Positions 56,614 to 64,000 of a DNA stretch of 64,000 bases are shown piece after piece. Origin of the DNA: Treponema bryantii NK4A124. Lineage in GTDB: Bacteria; Spirochaetota; Spirochaetia; Treponematales; Treponemataceae. Location of the stretch: the NCBI RefSeq assembly GCF_000421345.1, contig NZ_ATWV01000013.1, forward strand, positions 1 through 64,000, in the 5' to 3' direction. The position numbers and the translations under genes were made by a program. The notes under the pieces are model-generated. The model did not search any database. It was not told the origin of the DNA and worked only from the letters and a program-made list of their open reading frames with translations. The stretch's first letter is position 1, and each line of letters opens with the position of its first letter.

Positions 56614-59600
56614 ATGAAGAAATCAGTTTTTTTATTAGCTTTACTTTTGGGCTGCTTTACTGCAGCTTTCTCACAATCTGCAGCCAAAGGAAAGGTTGAC
56701 CAGGCCTTTTTGAATGACTTTGTCTGCCGCAACTGGACTACCACAGATGGCCTTCCGGGCATGACAATTACTTCCATCATGCAGGACAACAAGGGTTACA
56801 TCTACATTGGTACTTATGAAGGTCTCGTACGCTTTGACGGTGTAGAGTTTGTTACCTTTTCACGCAACATCGATCCTAAGTATGACTTTGCTTCTGTTCG
56901 TGCAATCTTCCAGGACACAGAAGGAAGGCTCTGGGTAGGACATAATGATGAGGGCGTTACCTGCATTGAGCCGGACGGAGCTATCTTAAAATACACTACA
57001 GAAAACGGTCTTCCTCACAACTCTATCCGCGCCATCTGCGAAGACTTTAATAATAACATCTGGCTTGGAACTGCTTCCGGCCTCTGCTATCTTACTCCGG
57101 AAGGAGAAGTAAAAATTCCTGAGGGTCTGCACGAGCTTGGTCAGGACACTATTCAGGTTTCCCGCCTCTACTGCGATACTGCCGGCCGCATCTGGATTTC
57201 TACTGCAATCGAAAATGATCTTTTTGTTTATTCTACAAGAAAGCTTGAACGCTTTACCGGCATCACAAAAATCAAAAATCCTTCTGTAAATGAAGTAAGT
57301 CAGGATAAGAGCGGTGCCTTCTGGTTCGGTGTTGCTCCTCATTATGCAGTACGCATTAAGGATACAGAAGAAGCTGTTTTTGATATTGGACACGACCATC
57401 AGGAAGGAACTGTTGTAAACTCTATTCTCCAGGATACAGCCGGTAACTTCTGGTTTGCTTCTGACTGTGGTATTACTATCCTTCATAACGGCATCTACAC
57501 CTATTATGATAAACGTAACGGCCTTGCCGACGATTACATCAACCATCTTTTTGAAGACCGCGAGGGCAACATGTGGATTGCCTATAACCGCGGTGGCATT
57601 GAAAAAATGAGTCAGGGAAAGTTCCGTACAATCTCCATGCCAATTGCAGTTAATGCAATCTGTGAAGACCCTGTTCGTGCCCTTACCTGGCTTGGTGCAG
57701 ACAACGGCCTTTACTGCTACAACAAAGACAGTCAGTTTGTAGAAAATGAAATTACAGAATTATGTAAGGGCTCAAGAATCCGCCATGTTGGTATGACCAG
57801 CGACGGAGAGCTTCTTATTTCTTCTTATTCTGATATCAGCCAGGTCCGTGTAACTCCTGATAATAAAATCACCGTGTGGACAATGAAAGATGGTCTTGCC
57901 GGTCTTAAGTGCCGCGTTTCAATCAAAACTAGTGATGATAAGTATTACGTTGGAACCACTCAGGGACTCAGCATTATCGAAAAAGACGGCTCTATCAATT
58001 CTCTTACCCGCAAGGATGGCTTTGAAAATGAGTTTATCATGAGCCTTTACGAAGACCCTAAAGGCCAGATCTGGGTTGGTACAGACGGCGGCGGAATTTA
58101 CGTGCTCAAAGATGAACAGATTGTAAAGCACTTTAATTCTGATAATGGACTTGCCGGAAATGTAATTTTTAAGACCTTACCGATTGAAGGCAGCGGCTTC
58201 TGGATTACAACAGGTACCGGTATTTCAAAATATAACGAGGAATCAGATACCTTCTCTAACCTCAACTCTGCTAACGGGCTTGGTACCGACAGTGTTTTCC
58301 AGATGATTTGCGATTACACACAGACTGTCTGGATGACCAGCAACAAGGGTATTTTCTCTGTAAATCTTTCTGATCTTGAAGATGTAACTAAAGGATTAAA
58401 GAAAAAGGTAAATGCAAAATACTACGGAAGTTCTGATGGTCTTAACACCGGTGGTATTACTTCTACTTCTGTTTCTACTCAGGATACTCTTGGACGCGTA
58501 TGGTTTACCTTGATTGACGGTTTTTCAATTTATGACCCGGTTAAGTCTGGTAAAAATCAGATTGCTCCTAAAATTGAAATTCAGGAATATTCTATTGATA
58601 ACGTTAAGTATGATTATCACGGAGAAAAGATTATTCTTGCTCCTTCTGCAAAACGTTTGAGCATTAAGTTTACCGGCCTCAGCTTTATTTCTTCTGACCA
58701 GATGCGTTTCTGCTACAGACTGGGCGGCTTTGAAAATAACTATTCTGAATGGTCTAACCTCCGCAATGTTTCTTACACAAACCTTAAGCCTGGCACTTAC
58801 CAGTTTACGGTAATGTCTGAAAATGGAGATGAAATTAAGAGTAAACCTTCTGAGCCAATCATCATCATCAAAAAGCCTTACATCTGGCAGCGACTCTGGT
58901 TCCAGATTATGGTGGGCGTGATTGTAGTTGGCGTTGCAGCCCTGATTGTCTGGCTTAAAATCCGACAGATGCGACGCTATCAGATTGAGCTGGAAAAGAA
59001 GGTTGAAGAACGTACTCACGACCTTAAGCTGGAAAAGGAAAAATCTGAACGCCTGCTTTTGAACATTCTTCCTGCTGAAGTAGCCAAGGAGCTTACAGAA
59101 AAGCCTGGCCATACAATCGCTAAGAAGTTCCCTAACATCACCGTTTTGTTTACAGACATCGTCGGCTTTACAAAAATGAGCGACGGTATGACTGCCGAAG
59201 AGGTTGTTACCATGCTGAATAAAATGGTTTCGCTTTTTGATGAACGCGCAAAACGCGAGGGAATTGAAAAAATCAAAACTATTGGTGATGCCTACATGGC
59301 TGCAACCGGCTTTACAGATGAAATCAGTATTGACGGAGCAATCCGCATGGTTCATTTTGCCCGCGGCCTTATGTCTGATGTTCAGAACTTTAATGAGACT
59401 TCTCCAGTTAAAGTTCAGATTCGTCTTGGAATTAATACCGGAAACCTGGTTGCCGGAGTTATCGGTAAATCTAAGTTTATTTACGACATCTGGGGCGACA
59501 CTGTAAACGTTGCCAGCCGAATGGAAAGCACCGGCGAGCCTATGAAGATTCACGTTACAGAAACTACCTATAATCAGACAAAACATCAGTACACCTACAG

Positions 59601-59658
59601 CGAGGGTATTGAGGTTGAGGTTAAAGGTAAAGGAAAGATGAAGACATATTTCTTATAA
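56614..59658 (+). CDS. Beta-propeller sensor fused to class III adenylate cyclase
   Basis: This 1014-residue protein has a signal peptide (MKKSVFLLALLLGCFTAAFS), a long periplasmic region of Reg_prop-type propeller repeats (about 40-660; motifs such as LWVGHNDEGV, IWLGTASGLCY), a Y_Y_Y domain (about 690-755), one TM helix (about 770-790), a coiled coil (VEERTHDLKLEKEKSERLLL) and a class III cyclase domain (about 840-1010). VLFTDIVGFTK at 845 holds the metal Asp residues, KTIGDAYMA the adenine-specifying Lys and DIWGDTVNVASRM the Asp partner. It should make cAMP in response to a periplasmic ligand. Such a propeller is more common on histidine kinases, so the pairing is unusual. TAAAAT lies 8 nt before the ATG. 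Confidence 0.9.
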   Translation: MKKSVFLLALLLGCFTAAFSQSAAKGKVDQAFLNDFVCRNWTTTDGLPGMTITSIMQDNKGYIYIGTYEGLVRFDGVEFVTFSRNIDPKYDFASVRAIFQDTEGRLWVGHNDEGVTCIEPDGAILKYTTENGLPHNSIRAICEDFNNNIWLGTASGLCYLTPEGEVKIPEGLHELGQDTIQVSRLYCDTAGRIWISTAIENDLFVYSTRKLERFTGITKIKNPSVNEVSQDKSGAFWFGVAPHYAVRIKDTEEAVFDIGHDHQEGTVVNSILQDTAGNFWFASDCGITILHNGIYTYYDKRNGLADDYINHLFEDREGNMWIAYNRGGIEKMSQGKFRTISMPIAVNAICEDPVRALTWLGADNGLYCYNKDSQFVENEITELCKGSRIRHVGMTSDGELLISSYSDISQVRVTPDNKITVWTMKDGLAGLKCRVSIKTSDDKYYVGTTQGLSIIEKDGSINSLTRKDGFENEFIMSLYEDPKGQIWVGTDGGGIYVLKDEQIVKHFNSDNGLAGNVIFKTLPIEGSGFWITTGTGISKYNEESDTFSNLNSANGLGTDSVFQMICDYTQTVWMTSNKGIFSVNLSDLEDVTKGLKKKVNAKYYGSSDGLNTGGITSTSVSTQDTLGRVWFTLIDGFSIYDPVKSGKNQIAPKIEIQEYSIDNVKYDYHGEKIILAPSAKRLSIKFTGLSFISSDQMRFCYRLGGFENNYSEWSNLRNVSYTNLKPGTYQFTVMSENGDEIKSKPSEPIIIIKKPYIWQRLWFQIMVGVIVVGVAALIVWLKIRQMRRYQIELEKKVEERTHDLKLEKEKSERLLLNILPAEVAKELTEKPGHTIAKKFPNITVLFTDIVGFTKMSDGMTAEEVVTMLNKMVSLFDERAKREGIEKIKTIGDAYMAATGFTDEISIDGAIRMVHFARGLMSDVQNFNETSPVKVQIRLGINTGNLVAGVIGKSKFIYDIWGDTVNVASRMESTGEPMKIHVTETTYNQTKHQYTYSEGIEVEVKGKGKMKTYFL

Positions 59659-59663
59659 GTTGA

Positions 59664-59737
59664 TGGATTGCTTCGCTGCGCTCGCAATGACGTTCAGTCG
59701 CTTGTCATTGCGAGGAGCGCAGCGACGTGGCAATCCA
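59664..59737. repeat. REP-like inverted pair (GCAATGAC type)
   Basis: TGGATTGC (59664) with GCTCGCAATGAC is repeated inverted as GTCATTGCGAGG and GGCAATCCA (ending 59737). It lies between the cyclase stop and the YczE-like gene and probably acts as a terminator. The region just after it holds the YczE-like promoter. Confidence 0.8.
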
Positions 59738-59750
59738 TTGTTTTTTGTGC

Positions 59751-59756
59751 TATACT
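59751..59756 (+). promoter_or_regulatory. Extended -10 (TGCTATACT) of the YczE-like gene
   Basis: TATACT preceded by TGC fits an extended -10. The ATG at 59766 follows after 9 nt with no Shine-Dalgarno. Confidence 0.45.
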
Positions 59757-59765
59757 TTCGACACC

Positions 59766-60428
59766 ATGAAATTTACCTTCAAACAATTCATAGTGCCGAA
59801 CTTTGGCAAACGCCTGGCCTTTATGCTTCCGGCCGTAATCCTTATGGGCGTATTCGTTTCTATTCTCGTAGAAATCGGCTGGGGAACTGACCCGGCCTCT
59901 TTTATGAATCTTAATGTTGCAAGCGTACTCGGACTGGGACTTGGAAATACCCAGGTTATTGTGTACGGCATCATGTTCATTTTTACTTTTATTTTTGGCG
60001 CTCAAATGATTGGCTTTGGAACTCTTGCCAACATGCTTTTAATTGGTTATGTAGTTGATTTATGCCGCTGGATCTGGAGCAACATTGGTTTTTCACAGGT
60101 TCTTAGTGAAGGAAACTTTGCATTACGCATTGTAATTTTTGCATTTACCCTGATCTTCTTTTCTATTGTTGCTGCAATTTATATGAATGCGCAGATGGGC
60201 GTTGCCCCTTACGACGCAATTCCTAATATTCTCAGCGGCTGGATTACCGTTATACCTTTTGCCGTAATCAGAATCTGCTTTGACCTGGCTGCGGTTGGAA
60301 TTGGTGTTCTTGCGGGTAAGCTGAATCCGGATGGCATTCAGGGCTCTATAGTCGGCTCTATTTTGATGTCTCTGCTGCTGGGGCCTGTTATAAGTCTGGT
60401 GGGAAAACCGCTGAAACGTATTTTGTAA
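59766..60428 (+). CDS. YczE/YitT-family membrane protein
   Basis: This 220-residue protein has about five to six TM helices. GWGTDPASFMNLNVASVLGL and MGVAPYDAIPNILS are repeated family blocks of the YczE-like (COG2364) proteins, each after a TM helix. Related proteins are linked to antibiotic production or small-molecule transport, but function is unknown. The start at 59766 is chosen because the frame to 59727 reads the REP repeat. It is followed directly by another REP-like copy. Confidence 0.8.
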   Translation: MKFTFKQFIVPNFGKRLAFMLPAVILMGVFVSILVEIGWGTDPASFMNLNVASVLGLGLGNTQVIVYGIMFIFTFIFGAQMIGFGTLANMLLIGYVVDLCRWIWSNIGFSQVLSEGNFALRIVIFAFTLIFFSIVAAIYMNAQMGVAPYDAIPNILSGWITVIPFAVIRICFDLAAVGIGVLAGKLNPDGIQGSIVGSILMSLLLGPVISLVGKPLKRIL

Positions 60429-60466
60429 TGGATTGCTTCGCTGCGCTCGCAATGACGTGGCAATCT
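60429..60466. repeat. REP-like palindrome after the YczE-like gene
   Basis: TGGATTGCTTCG and GTGGCAATCTA are arms of the same GCAATGAC-type family as at 59664. The copy starts at the stop codon of the YczE-like gene. Confidence 0.8.
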
Positions 60467-60536
60467 AAATTAATCCACCATAACCGAAAATTCACCTATA
60501 GAAGATATAAGTAGAGTTTTGTATAATTAAAAGGTT

Positions 60537-62417
60537 ATGGAAAAATCTAGTTTTAAACCTTTTATCCCTGCGGATAAGATTATGCCGGAAATTACTCCGG
60601 TTTCTATCACGCTGGGAATCATTCTTGCCGTACTCTTTGGTGCGGCAAATGCTTATTTAGGTCTGCGTGTTGGAATGACCGTTTCGGCTTCTATTCCGGC
60701 TGCTGTTCTTTCCATGGGAATCATCCGCATCATTATGAAGCGCGATTCGATTCTGGAAAACAACATGGTGCAGACAATTGGTTCAGCAGGTGAATCTCTT
60801 GCTGCTGGAGCAATCTTTACTTTGCCAGCCCTCTTTATGTGGGCTTCAGAAAGCGACGCTGTTCATAAGCCTTCTTTCTGGGTAATCGCAATCATTTCTT
60901 TGTGTGCTGCCATCCTCGGACTCATCTTCATGGTTCCACTTCGTTCTGCTTTGATTGTTGAAGAACATGGCGTTTTGCCATTCCCTGAAGGAACTGCCTG
61001 TGCAGAAGTTCTTCTTGCCGGCGAAGAGGGTGGAGAAAAATCAAAAATCGTTTTCTCTGGTCTTGGTATTTCTGCTGTTTACAAATTCATTGCAGACGGA
61101 ATCAAGCTTTTCCCATCAGAAATCGACTGGTCTATTAAATCTTTTGGAACCGGCTTTGGTATGGATGTACTTCCTGCCCTTGCCAGCGTCGGCTACATCT
61201 GCGGAAAAAAGATTTCTGCTTACATGATGGCCGGTGGTGTAATCGGCTGGTTCGTTGCAATTCCTTTGATTTATTTCTTTGGTGATTCTTCAATTCTTCC
61301 ACCAGCTTCGGCTCCTGTAAGCGAGCTTGGTGCCTGGGGAATCTGGAGCAGCTACATCCGCTACATTGGTGCAGGTGCAGTTGCAACTGGTGGTATCATC
61401 AGTTTGATTAAATCTCTTCCTACAATCATCAAAACCTTCAACAAGGCAATCCGCGGCTTTGGTCATAAAGAGGCTGTTGAGGAGCGCACAAACCGCGACC
61501 TTCCTTCTCTCTTCCTTTTGATTCTTGCAGCTGTAATCGTTCTTACAATCTGGATTCTTCCAGCTATCCCTGTTGGAATTCTTGGTGCCCTGATTATTGT
61601 AGTATTCGGTTTCTTCTTTGCTACAGTTTCTAGCCGTATGGTTGGTCTGGTAGGTTCGTCTAACAACCCTGTATCCGGAATGGCTATTGCAACTCTTATT
61701 ATTGCAACTGCTCTTCTTAAGGGAACTGGTCACACTGGTGTTGCCGGAATGACTTCTGCAATCTGAATCGGAACTATCATCTGTATTATTGCCGCTATGG
61801 CTGGTGATATTTCTCAGGATTTGAAGACTGGTTATATCGTTGGTGCTACTCCAAAAAATCAGCAGCTTGGTGAATTGATTGGTGGCGTAGTTTCTGCTTT
61901 TGCTATCGGCGGAATTATGTACCTGCTTGACGCTGCATGGGGCTTTGGTTCAAAAGAGCTTCCTGCTCCTCAGGCTACTTTGATGAAGCTTGTTGTTGAA
62001 GGCGTTATGGGCGGTTCTTTGCCTTGGGCTCTGGTTCTTACTGGTGCCGGAATTGCAATTGCTATTGAAATTATTGGTATTCCTGTTCTTCCTGTGGCAA
62101 TTGGTCTTTACCTTCCTATTCACCTTTCTGCTCCAATTTTTGCGGGCGGACTTTTGCGTGCTTTCTTTGACCGCAAGGGTGAAGAAGGTGCTAAGATTAC
62201 TGAAAAGGGTATTCTCTACGGTTCTGGTATGATTGCAGGTGAAGGACTCATCGGTATTCTGCTTGCCCTCTTTGCAGTAATTCCTCTTGCAAACGGCAAG
62301 AGCCTGCTTGAGGCAATTGACCTTGGCGGAAAGCTCGGCAACTTCGGCGGCCTTGCATTCTTTATTTTGCTGCTTGGATCTTTTGTGTTCTTTACGACTA
62401 AAAAGAATAAGAAATAG
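60537..62417 (+). pseudogene. OPT-family oligopeptide transporter interrupted by an in-frame TGA
   Basis: The frame runs for 627 codons with one internal TGA at codon 410 (61764-61766). Both halves match one OPT transporter: AYLGLRVGMTVSASIPAAVL and AGESLAAGAIFTLPALF in the first, GDISQDLKTGYIVGATPKNQ in the second. The TGA lies in a conserved TM helix (GMTSAI-stop-IGTIICIIAAMAGD) and no frameshift is needed. The second half could be restarted at ATG 61797, but this would cut a helix. TATAAT lies 9 nt before the first ATG. The rest has no decay, so the nonsense change is recent, or a sequencing error or readthrough occurs. OPT proteins take up peptides or metal chelates. Confidence 0.8.
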
Positions 62418-62474
62418 ATGCCCGGGTCAAGCCCGAGCATGACACATTTGTCATTATCGGGCTTGACCCGATAA
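62418..62474. repeat. Two REP-like palindromes between OPT and PqqD-like genes
   Basis: TGCCCGGG and CCCGAGCA flank TCAAG (62418-62440). TTATCGGG and CCCGATAA flank CTTGA (62454-62474). The two copies are opposed and could pair with each other. Confidence 0.8.
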
Positions 62475-62492
62475 TCTCATTTGAGGTGGACG

Positions 62493-62843
62493 ATGACTAA
62501 AACTAAAACACGTAAGCTTCCTGCTAACTACATGGACATTGTATTTTCAAAAAATGCTGAGATTCAGTGGCGCGTAAAAGAAGACGGCTTTGTTGAAGTT
62601 GATATGGTAAACAAGGGATTTTTTAATTCCATTGCCCAGAAGTTTTTTCATCGCCCGCGTGTAAGCCACATTGCTCTGGATAAATACGGAAGCACCCTGT
62701 GGCTGGCCCTCGATGGCACTGCCACAGTAAATGATCTTCTTGCAAAAATGAACGAAACCTTTCCGGCCGAAAGCGACAAAATGCTGAACAGACTTGTTCA
62801 GTTTCTGACTACGCTGGAAAGGTGGGAGTTTATTACCCGATAA
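62493..62843 (+). CDS. PqqD-family small protein
   Basis: This 116-residue protein has a PqqD-like winged-helix fold: LALDGTATVNDLLAKMNETF and MLNRLVQFLTTLERWEFI match the peptide chaperones that deliver peptides to radical-SAM maturases. No radical-SAM or peptide precursor gene is next to it in the window, so the partner is unknown. An N-terminal 40-residue part (YMDIVFSKNAEIQWRVKEDG) is longer than usual. GAGGTG lies 4-5 nt before the ATG at 62493. It ends 11 bp inside the convergent DUF1846 gene. Confidence 0.7.
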   Translation: MTKTKTRKLPANYMDIVFSKNAEIQWRVKEDGFVEVDMVNKGFFNSIAQKFFHRPRVSHIALDKYGSTLWLALDGTATVNDLLAKMNETFPAESDKMLNRLVQFLTTLERWEFITR

Positions 62844-64000
62844 GCGGCTTCTGTTTCTTACTAACCGGTTCGCAGGTTAGTGCTACGCCCAGCTTTTTGA
62901 AAATCTTTTTATCAACTTCACTCAGAATAACTGTTGTGTGAACCTGGCAGCCGCGAAGCTTTGGCAGCTGTTCAATTGCCTTGCGGCAGTTTTCATCGGT
63001 TTTTGAAAGCATAGCAAGAGCAACCAGAACCTCGTCTGTATGGAGACGCGGGTTATTTCCGCTCAAGTATTCTACCTTCATTTTCTGAATAGGCTCAATC
63101 ATCTCTTTTGGAATCAGCTTAAGTTTGTGGTCAAGGCCGGCAAGATGCTTTGTTGCATTCAAAATCAAAGCGGCTGAAGTTCCCAAAAGCTCTGTTGTTT
63201 CAGAAGTAATAATTGTACCGTCTGCAAGTTCAATTGCCGCACAGATAGATTTTGATTTTGCGGCACGTTCCTTAGCGGCAACCGTAACCTTGCGGTCATC
63301 AGTTGTAACGCCAGCCTGCTGCATCAAAAGATTGATTTTTTCAACTTCAGCCTCTTCTGCATTGCCTTCTACAAGGCGGCCGACAGTCTCATAATAGCGG
63401 CGGATAATTTCCTGCTTACTTGCCTCGCAGCAAACCTTATCATCAACAATACAATAACCCGCCATATTAACGCCCATGTCTGTAGGCGACTTGTAAGGGT
63501 TCTTTCCGTAAATGCCCTTGAAGATTGCATCAAGAACCGGGAAGATTTCTATATCGCGGTTGTAGTTTACTGTGGTTTTTCCGTAAGCCTCCAGGTGCCA
63601 TGGGTCAATCATGTTTACATCGTTGAGGTCTGCAGTAGCTGCTTCGTAAGCAAGATTTACAGGATGCTTAAGTGGCAGGTTCCAGATTGGGAAGGTTTCG
63701 AACTTAGCATAGCCAGCCTTAATACCACGTTTGTTTTCGTGATAGAGCTGGCTGAGACAGGTTGCCATTTTTCCGCTTCCAGGTCCCGGTGCAGTAATTA
63801 CAACGAGAGGGCGGCTTGTTTCAATATAATCATTTTTACCAAAGCCTTCGTCACTGGCAATGAGAGGCACGTTAGAAGGATAACCCGGAATTGTATAATG
63901 ATAGTAGGCCTTAATGCCCATCTTCTTAAGACGGCTGCGGAAGGCCTTTGCTGCTTCCTGACCGGTGTAGTGGGTAATTACAACGCTGCCAACCATAAGG
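62833..64000 (-). CDS. DUF1846-family protein, 5' end outside window
   Basis: The frame is open to the window edge; 389 residues are visible of about 500 usual. PGPGSGKMATCLSQLYHEN, KYAKFETFPIWNLPLKHPVN-like block and TTVNYNRDIEIFPVLDAIF match DUF1846. The family is found in Firmicutes and spirochaetes, and has a phosphate-binding loop (GPGSGK). Function is unknown; it appears cytoplasmic. The apparent start ATG at 63996 is inside the protein, because the frame continues upstream. Confidence 0.9.
   Translation of the reverse strand, partial: LMVGSVVITHYTGQEAAKAFRSRLKKMGIKAYYHYTIPGYPSNVPLIASDEGFGKNDYIETSRPLVVITAPGPGSGKMATCLSQLYHENKRGIKAGYAKFETFPIWNLPLKHPVNLAYEAATADLNDVNMIDPWHLEAYGKTTVNYNRDIEIFPVLDAIFKGIYGKNPYKSPTDMGVNMAGYCIVDDKVCCEASKQEIIRRYYETVGRLVEGNAEEAEVEKINLLMQQAGVTTDDRKVTVAAKERAAKSKSICAAIELADGTIITSETTELLGTSAALILNATKHLAGLDHKLKLIPKEMIEPIQKMKVEYLSGNNPRLHTDEVLVALAMLSKTDENCRKAIEQLPKLRGCQVHTTVILSEVDKKIFKKLGVALTCEPVSKKQKPLIG

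Noticed and set aside
58525-59586. Long antisense ORF opposite the cyclase (353 codons)
   Set aside because: It is the mirror of a well-supported cyclase gene; its product has no recognisable domains and no start signal.
61764-61766. In-frame TGA as selenocysteine
   Set aside because: OPT transporters are not selenoproteins, the site is in a membrane helix, and I see no SECIS-like hairpin just after the TGA.

Overview
The window reads as chromosome of a gut or rumen type spirochaete, most likely Treponema. This is inferred from gene content: Rpn-type nucleases, a DUF3160 lipoprotein next to Memo and AMMECR1 homologues, a 7TM-LuxR regulator, many lipoproteins, and a class III cyclase under a two-component-style propeller. 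Base composition is moderate and gene density is high. No rRNA, tRNA or CRISPR array was seen.

Layout. 1-4.9 kb is an accessory stretch: an IS30 transposase tail, two Rpn-like nucleases, an unknown 527-residue protein and a small HTH regulator. 5-15.1 kb is a divergent lipid-type cluster resembling part of an aryl-polyene/flexirubin cluster: exporter, two acyltransferases, glycosyltransferase, ApeI-like dehydratase, membrane domain-AMP ligase fusion, two acyl carrier proteins, methyltransferase and an inactive ketosynthase-like protein. It has no elongating ketosynthase. 15.1-18.7 kb is an ECF sigma factor, a membrane partner and a caspase-type protease. 18.7-30.7 kb holds htpG (with a possible RNA thermometer), arginase, an EAL phosphodiesterase, a long-chain acyl-CoA synthetase, a chemoreceptor, trmN6 and a TetR regulator. 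30.7-35.8 kb is an AMMECR1 / DUF3160 / Memo lipoprotein group. 35.8-41.7 kb holds aspS, a CotH-like lipoprotein, a hemolysin-III protein, a TrmH-type rRNA methylase and a SEC-C protein. 41.7-45.5 kb is a single-chain restriction-modification enzyme with a divergent controller gene and a possible small RNA. 45.5-56.5 kb holds a ModF-like ATPase, GH18 protein, UPF0210 protein, GNAT, a YtrA-type ABC operon, an FMN enzyme and phosphofructokinase. 56.6-64 kb holds a propeller-adenylate cyclase, YczE-like protein, an OPT transporter broken by an in-frame TGA, a PqqD-like protein and a DUF1846 protein cut by the window edge.

The most unusual signal is a family of 37-40 bp palindromic repeats (arms GGTGGTT/AACCACC, core often GCGAAGC). 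It sits between genes and also inside coding regions without breaking the reading frame: exporter, trmN6, aspS, ModF-like ATPase, GNAT three times, FMN enzyme twice. In other places it supplies the stop codon. Copies differ by paired changes that keep the stem. This resembles the behaviour known for Rickettsia palindromic elements, here in a spirochaete-like genome. A second pattern is a -10-like hexamer 6-10 nt before ATG with no Shine-Dalgarno sequence, which suggests frequent leaderless mRNAs.
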